Notes: generated by a model not told the origin, from the letters alone. Shown: positions 1 to 6,000, counted from the first letter of the stretch. The stretch is 7,694 nucleotides of DNA from Nanobdellota archaeon (GCA_018812465.1 JAHJCS010000147.1:1-7694); one strand, 5' to 3'. Numbers and translations: made by a program.

Positions 1-438
1 ATCATTGAACCTTAAACAGAACTGTGGTACCACAAGAGGATTTGCAGGAGGCTTTACTTCTCCTGACACAACATAAGGCTGGAAATCACAGATAGATGCC
101 ATGACAAAGTCCATATCATCACGCCATCTTGCCACCACAGGATACCTTTCTATTGGAGTATAACCCCATTTCTTGAACAGTTCAGCGAATCTTTTCCATA
201 CCTGAATATAATCAAGCTGGTTCTTTGCAGGAGTGCCTTCAAAGAATCTGAAACCTCCTGAGCATGCTGGATCACCGCATGTCATCTGGTCAGCATTCAC
301 AGTCCAGAAGAATGTTCCGCACTTGCATTGCTTTCTCATGAATCCTTCTTCTTTGAGGACAGAAGTTGCATAATATTTCTCAGGATCCTTTGAGGCCTTT
401 GCCTTGAAGTCCTTTTTTATCTCCTTGTCTGTTGGCAT
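1..438 (-). CDS. alaS: Alanyl-tRNA synthetase, N-terminal part (cut by window edge)
   Basis: Charges tRNA(Ala) with alanine in the cytoplasm. Only the first 146 residues lie in the window; the gene runs off the left edge without a stop. The archaeal form of the enzyme has an N-terminal zinc-binding extension before the class II catalytic core. Here Cys38, Cys40, Cys54 and Cys59 (RKQCKCGTFFWT, then CGDPAC) fit that extension. The core begins with the very conserved PVVARWRDD at about 100-108 and the stretch SGEVKPPANPLVVPQFCLR at about 125-143. The ATG at 438 was chosen because a TATA box centred near 465 puts the transcription start almost on it. An in-frame ATG at 450 would lie upstream of that predicted transcript start. 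The gene is divergent from the antiporter gene. Confidence 0.95.
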   Translation of the reverse strand, partial: MPTDKEIKKDFKAKASKDPEKYYATSVLKEEGFMRKQCKCGTFFWTVNADQMTCGDPACSGGFRFFEGTPAKNQLDYIQVWKRFAELFKKWGYTPIERYPVVARWRDDMDFVMASICDFQPYVVSGEVKPPANPLVVPQFCLRFND

Positions 439-460
439 AACTAAACCCATCAATATATGA

Positions 461-468
461 TTTATATA
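461..468 (-). promoter_or_regulatory. TATA box of alaS
   Basis: On the minus strand this reads TATATAAA. Its centre is about 26 bases before the ATG at 438, the usual archaeal TATA-to-start distance, so the alaS transcript is probably leaderless. No Shine-Dalgarno sequence is seen before the gene. Confidence 0.7.
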
Positions 469-523
469 GTTTGCTGTTCCTTTTTTGCACTATTATAACC
501 CTAAAATACCCCTATCTATATGA

Positions 524-537
524 ATACTAAGTAGTAT
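524..537. repeat. Perfect 6+2+6 palindrome (ATACTA-AG-TAGTAT)
   Basis: A perfect inverted repeat midway between the divergent alaS and antiporter genes. Its right arm runs into a second TATA-like tract (TAGTATATATAG, 532-543). That tract could be an upstream promoter for the antiporter gene with a leader of about 55 bases. The 13 bases at 528-540 recur exactly, reverse-complemented, at 5918-5930 upstream of the HD-GYP-like gene. It may be an operator for a dimeric regulator, or only an AT-rich promoter element. Confidence 0.35.
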
Positions 538-590
538 ATATAGAACACTTTGGTTACATTTAAGAATGAATGCTTAAAACTTACAATTCA

Positions 591-598
591 TATATAAA
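591..598 (+). promoter_or_regulatory. TATA box of the antiporter gene
   Basis: TATATAAA centred about 26 bases before the ATG at 621, predicting transcription that starts on or next to the start codon. AGGAG lies at 608-612, eight bases before the ATG, so the gene also has a good Shine-Dalgarno sequence. That site would be used only by transcripts starting further upstream, for example from the TATA-like tract at 532-543. Confidence 0.65.
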
Positions 599-620
599 TA
601 ATTATTCAGGAGTGGTATAA

Positions 621-1850
621 ATGGAAGCAGCACTATTACAGGACGTTTTATTCAAACTTTTAGTCATAATTATAGCAGCAAAAGCTGGCGGCTGGTTATT
701 TGAAAGGATAAAACAGCCAGCAGTTCTTGGAGAGCTTATTGTAGGAATATTGCTTGGTCCAAGCCTTTTTGGACTAATAGACCCTAATATAGCTCACGGC
801 ACTATTGCTTTCACTTCATTTGAGATAATCACATTCATAGGAGAGATTGGAGTCATCTTGCTTCTTTTCCAGGTTGGCCTTGAGTCCAATATCTACCAGC
901 TTCTTAAGGCAGGAGTCGCATCAACACTTGTTGCAGTCGTAGGTGTAGTACTGCCTGTATCACTAGGATTCGCATTCTTCAAATATGTTTATCATGCCCC
1001 TACACTTGTCTCAATACTTGTAGGAGCAACACTGGCAGCCACAAGCGTTGGAATAACCATGAGGGTGCTAAGCGAGATAAACAAAGTATCTTCAGAAGAA
1101 GGCAAGATCATCCTTGGGGCAGCAGTGATAGATGATATACTTGGTCTGATCATACTTTCAGTCATTGCAGGGCTTGCTGCAGGAGCATCAGCAAATCTTG
1201 GATTCACAATTGGAAAGATTGTGCTTTTCACATTGATATTCCTTATAGGAACACTGGTTATAGGAATAAAGTTCACTCCAGTAATCTATAAATATGCCCA
1301 CAAGATGAAAATAAAGAGGACTTTTGTCGTCTCTTCTTTCATATTTGCTATGGTGGCTTCACTTCTTGCTCACCTTATAGGGTTGGCAACAATTGTAGGA
1401 GCATTTGCAGCAGGACTTGTTTTTGAGAGGCTTGAGGAGAAAGAGCACTTTGAGAGAAGGATAAAACCAGTCGCTGATATATTTGTGCCTGTCTTCTTTG
1501 TCATGGCAGGAGTATATCTTGATCTGCATTCTGCTAATCTTAATATGCTGTATGTTGTTGGGGTGCTGACAGTCCTTGCAATCATAGGCAAGATACTCGC
1601 AGGATGGGCTGCTATCGGAGCAAAAGCAAACAAGCTAGCAATAGGAGTTGGAATGATACCTAGAGGAGAGGTTGGTCTTATCTTTGCAGCATTTGGTATA
1701 ACAAATGCAATAATAACCAATGCCACATACTCTGCTCTTGTTGTAGTAATAATGATAACAACACTTGTCACACCACCACTATTAGTCAAGCTCATGAGCG
1801 GTGGAAAGAAAGACAAGCACCCTAAGAAGAAGATAGATAACATCATGTGA
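621..1850 (+). CDS. Cation/proton antiporter, CPA2 (KefB/NapA-like) family
   Basis: Integral membrane antiporter of 409 residues that would exchange Na+ or K+ for H+ and so control internal pH and ion content. Almost the whole chain is hydrophobic helices, as expected for the 12-13 spans of the family. Signature stretches are GELIVGILLGPS at about 37-48 and the ion-binding pair Asp171-Asp172 in AAVIDDILGL. Lys324 lies in GKILAGW, and Arg348 and Glu350 lie in MIPRGEVGLI. Two adjacent aspartates are typical of electrogenic CPA2 exchangers of the NapA/NhaA type, in contrast to the Asn-Asp of CPA1. There is no C-terminal RCK/TrkA-N regulatory domain; the protein ends in a short lysine-rich tail (396-404). 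The length matches transporter-only family members. It is transcribed alone, bounded by its own TATA box and poly-T tracts. Which cation it carries cannot be read from the sequence. Confidence 0.92.
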   Translation: MEAALLQDVLFKLLVIIIAAKAGGWLFERIKQPAVLGELIVGILLGPSLFGLIDPNIAHGTIAFTSFEIITFIGEIGVILLLFQVGLESNIYQLLKAGVASTLVAVVGVVLPVSLGFAFFKYVYHAPTLVSILVGATLAATSVGITMRVLSEINKVSSEEGKIILGAAVIDDILGLIILSVIAGLAAGASANLGFTIGKIVLFTLIFLIGTLVIGIKFTPVIYKYAHKMKIKRTFVVSSFIFAMVASLLAHLIGLATIVGAFAAGLVFERLEEKEHFERRIKPVADIFVPVFFVMAGVYLDLHSANLNMLYVVGVLTVLAIIGKILAGWAAIGAKANKLAIGVGMIPRGEVGLIFAAFGITNAIITNATYSALVVVIMITTLVTPPLLVKLMSGGKKDKHPKKKIDNIM

Positions 1851-1855
1851 TGTCT

Positions 1856-1894
1856 TCTTTTTTCTACTTTTTTATTTACTTTTTTTGCTCTTTT
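1856..1894 (+). terminator. Poly-T transcription terminator of the antiporter gene
   Basis: Immediately after the stop codon come runs of six T (1858-1863), six T (1868-1873), seven T (1880-1886) and four T (1891-1894), with no hairpin before them. Clustered T tracts of this kind end archaeal transcripts. Confidence 0.7.
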
Positions 1895-1913
1895 ATCATC
1901 CTAACATAAAACT

Positions 1914-1922
1914 ATTTATAAT
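1914..1922 (+). promoter_or_regulatory. TATA box of the zinc protein/archaemetzincin unit
   Basis: ATTTATAAT centred about 29 bases before the ATG at 1947, predicting a transcript with no or almost no leader. It supports the small reading frame at 1947 as a real gene. Confidence 0.6.
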
Positions 1923-1946
1923 CCCTTTATTATACTGCCATATACA

Positions 1947-2099
1947 ATGCAAAAACCAGTATTATGCATGATATGCGGAGTAAAATCTGCTATCCGGACA
2001 TGCGGACTTTGCGGCAGAGTGGTATGTGAAGAGCATATTGACTCAACAGGAATATGCAATGCATGTAGAGCAAGGAAAACAGAGCAGTTCAGGCAATGA
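1947..2099 (+). CDS. 50-residue protein with eight zinc-ligand residues (AN1/HIT/B-box-like spacing)
   Basis: A small cytoplasmic protein in which eight of 50 residues are potential zinc ligands: Cys7, Cys10, Cys19, Cys22, Cys27, His30, Cys37 and Cys40. The spacing CxxC-x8-CxxC-x4-CxxH-x6-CxxC suits a cross-braced two-zinc fold such as the AN1, HIT-type or B-box fingers; I cannot decide which. A basic tail (RARK) follows. The start is supported by the TATA box at 1914-1922. The archaemetzincin gene begins 36 bases after the stop and has its own ribosome binding site, so the two are probably co-transcribed. The function is unknown; nucleic-acid or protein binding is possible. The regular ligand spacing makes a chance reading frame unlikely, despite the short length. 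Confidence 0.75.
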   Translation: MQKPVLCMICGVKSAIRTCGLCGRVVCEEHIDSTGICNACRARKTEQFRQ

Positions 2100-2121
2100 A
2101 GAGAGCAGAAAATACTGTTCT

Positions 2122-2125
2122 GGAG
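2122..2125 (+). promoter_or_regulatory. Ribosome binding site of the archaemetzincin gene
   Basis: GGAG ends ten bases before the ATG at 2136. Its presence fits an internal operon gene, since the first gene of the unit appears leaderless. It also fixes the start. Confidence 0.5.
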
Positions 2126-2135
2126 ATATCTATCA

Positions 2136-2636
2136 ATGAAAATTATCATAGCACCATTTGAGAAAATACCCAAGGAGGTATTAGAAAGGTTATCTCATGA
2201 GATCTCAAAGTCATTCAATGCAGATGTAGAGTTCTCAAAAGAGCTGCCTCTTCCTAACCTGAGATGGAGGCAGGACCAGGCATGTGCTGAGGATTTCATG
2301 CCATTCCTTCACGAGGCTGATGCTCTGCAATATGCAGATATATGTGTAGGAGTGACTTCCAGGGATCTATATGATTTCAATAATTCTAATCTCAGCTATC
2401 TCTTTGGTTTTGCATCAGGGAACAGCTGCATAATCTCAACAGCCAGGCTTGGAGGAGAATTCCTTCTGACACGGGCGTCAAAAGAGGCTCTGCACGAGCT
2501 TGGAAGATGTCTTGGCATGAACCACTGTGATGATCCTAAATGTGTGATGTCCAGCCCTAATTCTGTGGATGATATTGATATGAAGAAAAGGTCTTTTTGC
2601 ACTAGATGCAGCAGTAAACTGAGCAGCATCATTTAA
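2136..2636 (+). CDS. amzA: Archaemetzincin-family protein with altered zinc site (HExxR)
   Basis: Archaemetzincins are small zinc metalloproteases of archaea and vertebrates. Their signature is HExxHxxGxxxC, then x4-CxM and a distal CxxC that bind a catalytic and a structural zinc. This 166-residue protein has nearly all of it: His120-Glu121, Gly127, His130, Cys131, Cys136, Met138 and Cys155-x2-Cys158. The second histidine, a ligand of the catalytic zinc, is Arg124 (codon AGA at 2505-2507). The structural cysteine site is complete. The total length is close to the usual archaeal size, and the N-terminal half (MKIIIAPFEKIP) looks typical. The frame is intact, so this is not an obvious pseudogene. 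The catalytic zinc site may be lost, or Arg124 may mark a changed activity or a peptide-binding role. The end overlaps the convergent ZIP gene by eight bases. Family assignment is firm; activity is doubtful. Confidence 0.88.
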   Translation: MKIIIAPFEKIPKEVLERLSHEISKSFNADVEFSKELPLPNLRWRQDQACAEDFMPFLHEADALQYADICVGVTSRDLYDFNNSNLSYLFGFASGNSCIISTARLGGEFLLTRASKEALHELGRCLGMNHCDDPKCVMSSPNSVDDIDMKKRSFCTRCSSKLSSII

Positions 2637-3246
2637 TAAATTTGAGCTCTTCAAACGCAATGAACATCATTGCTCCTGCTGCAAAGCACATCATCACTGT
2701 CTTGACTGTCTCGCTCACAGAGAACAGAAGGAAATATGTTATCAGCCCTCCTGCAACATAAAGCGCTTGTGTCACACCGACAAACTCAATAGCTTTCCTG
2801 AACTTCTTCTTGATTATGAATGGAAATGCCACAATGCTTCCTTCTGGGATATTATGAAGTGAGACAAGCAGTGCAGTGAACAGTCCTACATCATGGTTTA
2901 AGATGTATGATGAGCCAAAAGCCATTCCTTCTGGAAGCTCATGCATACACATTGCAGCAAAGATGAGATAACTGAGCCTCTGCAGCGGAGCTTCATGCTT
3001 GTGGGGCACAAGGCTGTTGAGCACAAAGACTGACATCACTCCAAGAACTACTCCTCCAAGCGCAAGATAAGTCACTTTAGTGCCAAAATATACAAGCTCA
3101 AGGCTTATTATAATCATGAAAGCAACTTCAGCGATTATCACTTTGTTTATATGATTGCCAAACTCTTTGACAGCAAGCCAGGGAATAATGACTCCTGCTA
3201 TCTGGAATACTGCAGTGAGCACAAGCACAATGAAAAATAATTCCAT
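2629..3246 (-). CDS. ZIP-family divalent metal transporter, short form
   Basis: Membrane importer for zinc or related divalent metals. The two metal-site helices are clear: HELPEG with His102, Pro105 and Glu106 (span 4), and HNIPEG with His131, Pro134 and Glu135 (span 5). The latter matches the ZupT motif exactly. A loop before span 4 carries PHKHE (81-85), a possible metal-binding site. I count seven hydrophobic spans, the last ending at about residue 197 with Glu199-Glu200 after it. Family members such as ZupT are about 250 residues with eight spans, so at 205 residues this protein seems to lack the final helix. The start at 3246 is supported by a TATA box centred about 27 bases upstream. 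The stop lies inside the convergent archaemetzincin gene. Confidence 0.88.
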   Translation of the reverse strand: MELFFIVLVLTAVFQIAGVIIPWLAVKEFGNHINKVIIAEVAFMIIISLELVYFGTKVTYLALGGVVLGVMSVFVLNSLVPHKHEAPLQRLSYLIFAAMCMHELPEGMAFGSSYILNHDVGLFTALLVSLHNIPEGSIVAFPFIIKKKFRKAIEFVGVTQALYVAGGLITYFLLFSVSETVKTVMMCFAAGAMMFIAFEELKFIK

Positions 3247-3269
3247 GTCCGCTAAGAAAATAATATATT

Positions 3270-3277
3270 ATATAAAA
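3270..3277 (-). promoter_or_regulatory. TATA box of the ZIP transporter gene
   Basis: Reads TTTTATAT on the minus strand, centred about 27 bases before the ATG at 3246. This points to a leaderless transcript. The ZIP gene can therefore be transcribed independently of the endonuclease V gene, which ends at 3287. Confidence 0.6.
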
Positions 3278-3286
3278 CTTGCCAAT

Positions 3287-3940
3287 CTAAGAAGCAGTGT
3301 TCAGTGTATTTTGCTCTGCCCCTGCTTTCATCACAGCTTTCTTTGAAAGCCTGTGCGCAAGATGCAATGGTTCTGGAAGCTTATGGGGTTCTACAATCAT
3401 CTTCTTCACAATCTCTACTGAGGTCCTCAGGCTTATCCTATGGCCTGGAGAGACATACAACGGCCTTGCAAACTCTCTTGTTGCGACTTCCTCTGCCACT
3501 ATCTCCTTATTGGCTTCTATCTTGTTCTGGAATGATCTTCCGAATGCAAGGTTCTTGGCAACTCCGATAGTAGGCACGTCAAGTGCAAGACCCAGCTGGG
3601 AAGCCATGCCTATCCTTCTTGGATGAAGTATTCCATTAGCATCAACCATAAGTATGTCTGGCTTTGTGTTAAGCTTTGAGAATGCATCAATTATTGCAGG
3701 CGCTTCCCTGTAGAAGAGATAGCTTGAGATATATGGCATCTTGCAGTACTGCTCTGATTCTGCTTTCTCCACAATCTGCATTGTCTTTATATCCATGACC
3801 ACTACAACCGAAATAATCTTGTTGTTGTCCTTATAGGCCTGGTCACAGCCAGCTATGTATCTTGCATTCTCAAACATATCTGTAGTCATTATCTTCTCTG
3901 CGAGCTTCAGCTGCTCCTGCCTTAGTTTGGATGTGTTCAT
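3287..3940 (-). CDS. nfi: Endonuclease V (deoxyinosine endonuclease)
   Basis: Cuts DNA (or RNA, in some members) one phosphodiester 3' of deaminated adenine (inosine), starting repair. The length of 217 residues is normal. Catalytic acids and histidine by comparison with the Thermotoga enzyme: Asp33 in AGCDQAY, Glu79 in YLFYRE, Asp100 in MVDANGILHPRR, and His196 in LHLAHRLS. Lys129 in TIGVAKN and the SPGHRIS loop (164-170) are also present. The strand-separating wedge is usually PYIP; here it is PYIS (69-72), with Ser72 in place of the second proline. No convincing TATA box or ribosome binding site precedes the ATG. The GGDEF gene ends only 29 bases upstream on the same strand, so the two may share a transcript. 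Confidence 0.93.
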   Translation of the reverse strand: MNTSKLRQEQLKLAEKIMTTDMFENARYIAGCDQAYKDNNKIISVVVVMDIKTMQIVEKAESEQYCKMPYISSYLFYREAPAIIDAFSKLNTKPDILMVDANGILHPRRIGMASQLGLALDVPTIGVAKNLAFGRSFQNKIEANKEIVAEEVATREFARPLYVSPGHRISLRTSVEIVKKMIVEPHKLPEPLHLAHRLSKKAVMKAGAEQNTLNTAS

Positions 3941-3969
3941 TTTGCATCTCTTAAATTAATTATTCAATC

Positions 3970-5016
3970 CTATTCCTTTGGTTTCTCATAATGTCTAAAT
4001 CCATTCTTTCCATTTTTCTTGATATCATAAAGAGCTTCATCTGCATGCCTAATCATGCCTGCAACAGAAGTTGAGACATCCCCAAGTGTGGACATTCCAG
4101 CACTTACTGTTATTTCTCCAGTGAATTCAGGCTTCTTTTTTCCTGGGCTGGCTCGTTTATTGAAATCTGCAACATATTCCTTGAATAACTGGGTTGCATA
4201 ATCATTAACTAACTGTACTTTTTCTTTAACTATTTTTTCAGCTGAATCTCTTGAAATCTCTGTTAATATAAGTCCAAATTCTTCTCCACCATATCTTGCA
4301 GCATGATGGATTCTTCTAAGATCCTGCTGCAATGCTTCTGCCACATACTTTAGTACCTTGTCTCCAAAGTCATGGCCATATTCATCATTTATATCCTTGA
4401 AATTATCAATATCAAAGATAGCAAGGTTTACACTATGTCCATTATGCCTGTCTTTGAACCTGACTACTTCTTCATCCATCTTTTTGTCAAAGCTTCTTCT
4501 ATTATAAAGCCCAGTAAGATAGTCTGTCACAACATTATCCTGAAGTTTCCATATCTGTTTATTTTTTATACTGCCCATTATAGAGATAAGGCTTTCTTTT
4601 TTGAGTTCTGATTTCTTTCTATGAAGTATCAATGCTTTTTTCTGCCCCACAGTTGTCTCTAATTCTTCTTTTATCATTGGCTCTACAAGCTCCAGATCAA
4701 AATAAGCACGCTGGACTCTTGCAGCAAAATCATTCTTGATTCCTTGAACATCTTCTCTGGAAAAATCTCTGAAACGCTGCTGGGTTTCAACAACTGTTCT
4801 TGCAATACTGTCAGCAGCACCCATTCTGTTCAGATAATAGCCCCAGTCCACCATGTAATGCTTCTGTTCAATAGCAGCTCCTTTGCCATATTTATCTTGC
4901 TCAGGAAAGAGACCATTATGGTTATTCTCTGCTCTGGTTTGACTTAATTGATCTGCAAATACGTCGAATAATATTCTTGCATGATCCTCAATTGTTAGTT
5001 TTTCAATCCCTGTCAT
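3970..5016 (-). CDS. Diguanylate cyclase (GGDEF domain), cytoplasmic
   Basis: Would join two GTP into cyclic di-GMP. The GGDEF domain covers about residues 163-343 of 348. It begins with DYLTGLYNRRSF, has the metal-binding Asp202 in FDIDNFKDIN, Asn210, and Asp219, the guanine-contacting residue. The active-site motif is GGEEF at 243-247, so all catalytic positions look intact. Asp219 argues against the cGAMP-making Hypr subtype, which has Ser there. The product-inhibition site RxxD is altered: Arg234 is present but His237 replaces Asp. Residues 1-150 are hydrophilic and probably helical, with no signal peptide or membrane span; I recognise no sensor domain there. A linker rich in Lys and Glu (about 115-145) may form a coiled coil. 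The gene follows the HD-GYP-like gene by 18 bases, with AAGGTAG before the ATG as ribosome binding site. Confidence 0.93.
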   Translation of the reverse strand: MTGIEKLTIEDHARILFDVFADQLSQTRAENNHNGLFPEQDKYGKGAAIEQKHYMVDWGYYLNRMGAADSIARTVVETQQRFRDFSREDVQGIKNDFAARVQRAYFDLELVEPMIKEELETTVGQKKALILHRKKSELKKESLISIMGSIKNKQIWKLQDNVVTDYLTGLYNRRSFDKKMDEEVVRFKDRHNGHSVNLAIFDIDNFKDINDEYGHDFGDKVLKYVAEALQQDLRRIHHAARYGGEEFGLILTEISRDSAEKIVKEKVQLVNDYATQLFKEYVADFNKRASPGKKKPEFTGEITVSAGMSTLGDVSTSVAGMIRHADEALYDIKKNGKNGFRHYEKPKE

Positions 5017-5022
5017 TTTTCT

Positions 5023-5026
5023 ACCT
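5023..5026 (-). promoter_or_regulatory. Ribosome binding site of the GGDEF gene
   Basis: AGGT on the minus strand within AAAGGTAG, six bases before the ATG at 5016. It lies in the 18-base gap after the HD-GYP-like gene and supports translation as a second operon gene. Confidence 0.5.
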
Positions 5027-5034
5027 TTATTATT

Positions 5035-5835
5035 TTACATTACATGTGTTGTATAATCCTGATTATTCCTTTCCGTTCTCTCCTCTCTGCTGTATTCAGT
5101 GACCATCCTGATTATGGGGTTGACATATTTTCTTTCCAGAATACCTTTCTCTACAAACATATTGAAGAAATTAGATACATAACTGTCAGGTTGATCTGGC
5201 TGATACTGGCCCCTGATTTTCATTGAGTCAAGACAGTCTGCTATTATGAGCACCTGTCCGAAGCCATTCTCCAGCTTTGTGCCGTATGCAGGATGGTGTC
5301 CCTGCACAATATCAATCACCATCTCAAGCATAACCTGATTAAGACCATCACCATTAAGAACATACTTTTCAATATCATCTCTTGCATGAGTATGTGTTCT
5401 CATCTCTGCTATTTCTCTTGGTGACAAAGGTCCTTTTCTGTTTATAGCCTCATGATTGCAGTCTTTCTTCTTGTAATCATGTATCATCGCTGCTGTGTAT
5501 AATGCAGACTTTTGTTCATCATCAATTGAGAAATCATCATGCTTTATAGCATCGTCAACAAATAACTTTGTTTCCAGAGCAACCCTTAAGCAATGTCCAT
5601 ACTGGTTAGGCATAGGTTCCTTTAATTCATGGATTTCATGAACCTTATCAACATATCTTGCTTCATCATAGAATTCTTGCAGAAATACTTCCTTGGATTT
5701 GCCTGTGAATCCCTTAATATCATAATGCTTGTCTATCTGGTCATAGGCATCTCCCAGATCAGAGATTATGCTGTCCAGTATCTTGACTATCCCATTTACA
5801 GAGTCCTCTCCCCTTTTTAGATCTGTTGTTCCCAT
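5035..5835 (-). CDS. HD-GYP-like phosphodiesterase without the GYP loop
   Basis: A cytoplasmic HD-domain protein of 266 residues whose order of motifs follows the HD-GYP cyclic-di-GMP phosphodiesterases. These are His81, the His119-Asp120 pair in AAMIHD, RKGPLSPREIAEM (133-145), His148, His180-His181, and Asp200 in IIADCLDSM. These are the metal-binding positions of the family. In typical members the HH pair is followed by ERxDGxGYP; here it is HHPAYGTK, and the GYP residues are absent. Residues 1-60 are a helical leader with no named domain. It is the first gene of a unit with the GGDEF gene 18 bases downstream, which supports a role in cyclic-dinucleotide breakdown or sensing. It could instead act on another nucleotide. 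A TATA box at 5881-5890 and AAAGGT at 5842-5847 precede the start. Confidence 0.8.
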   Translation of the reverse strand: MGTTDLKRGEDSVNGIVKILDSIISDLGDAYDQIDKHYDIKGFTGKSKEVFLQEFYDEARYVDKVHEIHELKEPMPNQYGHCLRVALETKLFVDDAIKHDDFSIDDEQKSALYTAAMIHDYKKKDCNHEAINRKGPLSPREIAEMRTHTHARDDIEKYVLNGDGLNQVMLEMVIDIVQGHHPAYGTKLENGFGQVLIIADCLDSMKIRGQYQPDQPDSYVSNFFNMFVEKGILERKYVNPIIRMVTEYSREERTERNNQDYTTHVM

Positions 5836-5880
5836 TTCTCAACCTTTTTTAGTTTTATCCCTAAGCAATGATAAAACCAG

Positions 5881-5890
5881 TATATAAAAT
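5881..5890 (-). promoter_or_regulatory. TATA box of the HD-GYP-like/GGDEF unit
   Basis: ATTTTATATA on the minus strand. Transcription would start near 5858, giving a leader of about 23 bases that carries AAAGGT (5842-5847) as a possible ribosome binding site before the ATG at 5835. Confidence 0.6.
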
Positions 5891-5920
5891 ACAGAACTAC
5901 TATTTAAACCTTTCTATTAT

Positions 5921-5937
5921 ATACTACTTAATAGTGG
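5921..5937. repeat. Imperfect palindrome upstream of the HD-GYP-like gene
   Basis: ATACTA, five bases, then TAGTGG: four of six arm positions pair. The overlapping 13 bases at 5918-5930 are identical, in reverse complement, to 528-540 in the alaS/antiporter promoter region. It lies about 60 bases upstream of the predicted transcription start of the signalling unit, where a regulator could bind. Confidence 0.3.
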
Positions 5938-5979
5938 TTATTATGAATCTATAATCAATAGAAATCCTGACAATAAGTT

Positions 5980-6000
5980 TGTGCAACATGAAGTTGCACA
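5980..6000. repeat. 8-bp perfect hairpin, TGTGCAAC / GTTGCACA
   Basis: Two perfectly complementary 8-base arms around the five-base loop ATGAA. The core TGCAAC...GTTGCA recurs in the hairpin at 6135-6160, and TGCAAC alone recurs at 6101-6106, so the hairpins may be related in origin or function. Confidence 0.55.

Noticed and set aside
1370..1846. Long minus-strand open frames (also 992-1276) inside the antiporter gene
   Set aside because: They are antisense shadows. The plus-strand product has the full set of antiporter motifs; the antisense products have none.
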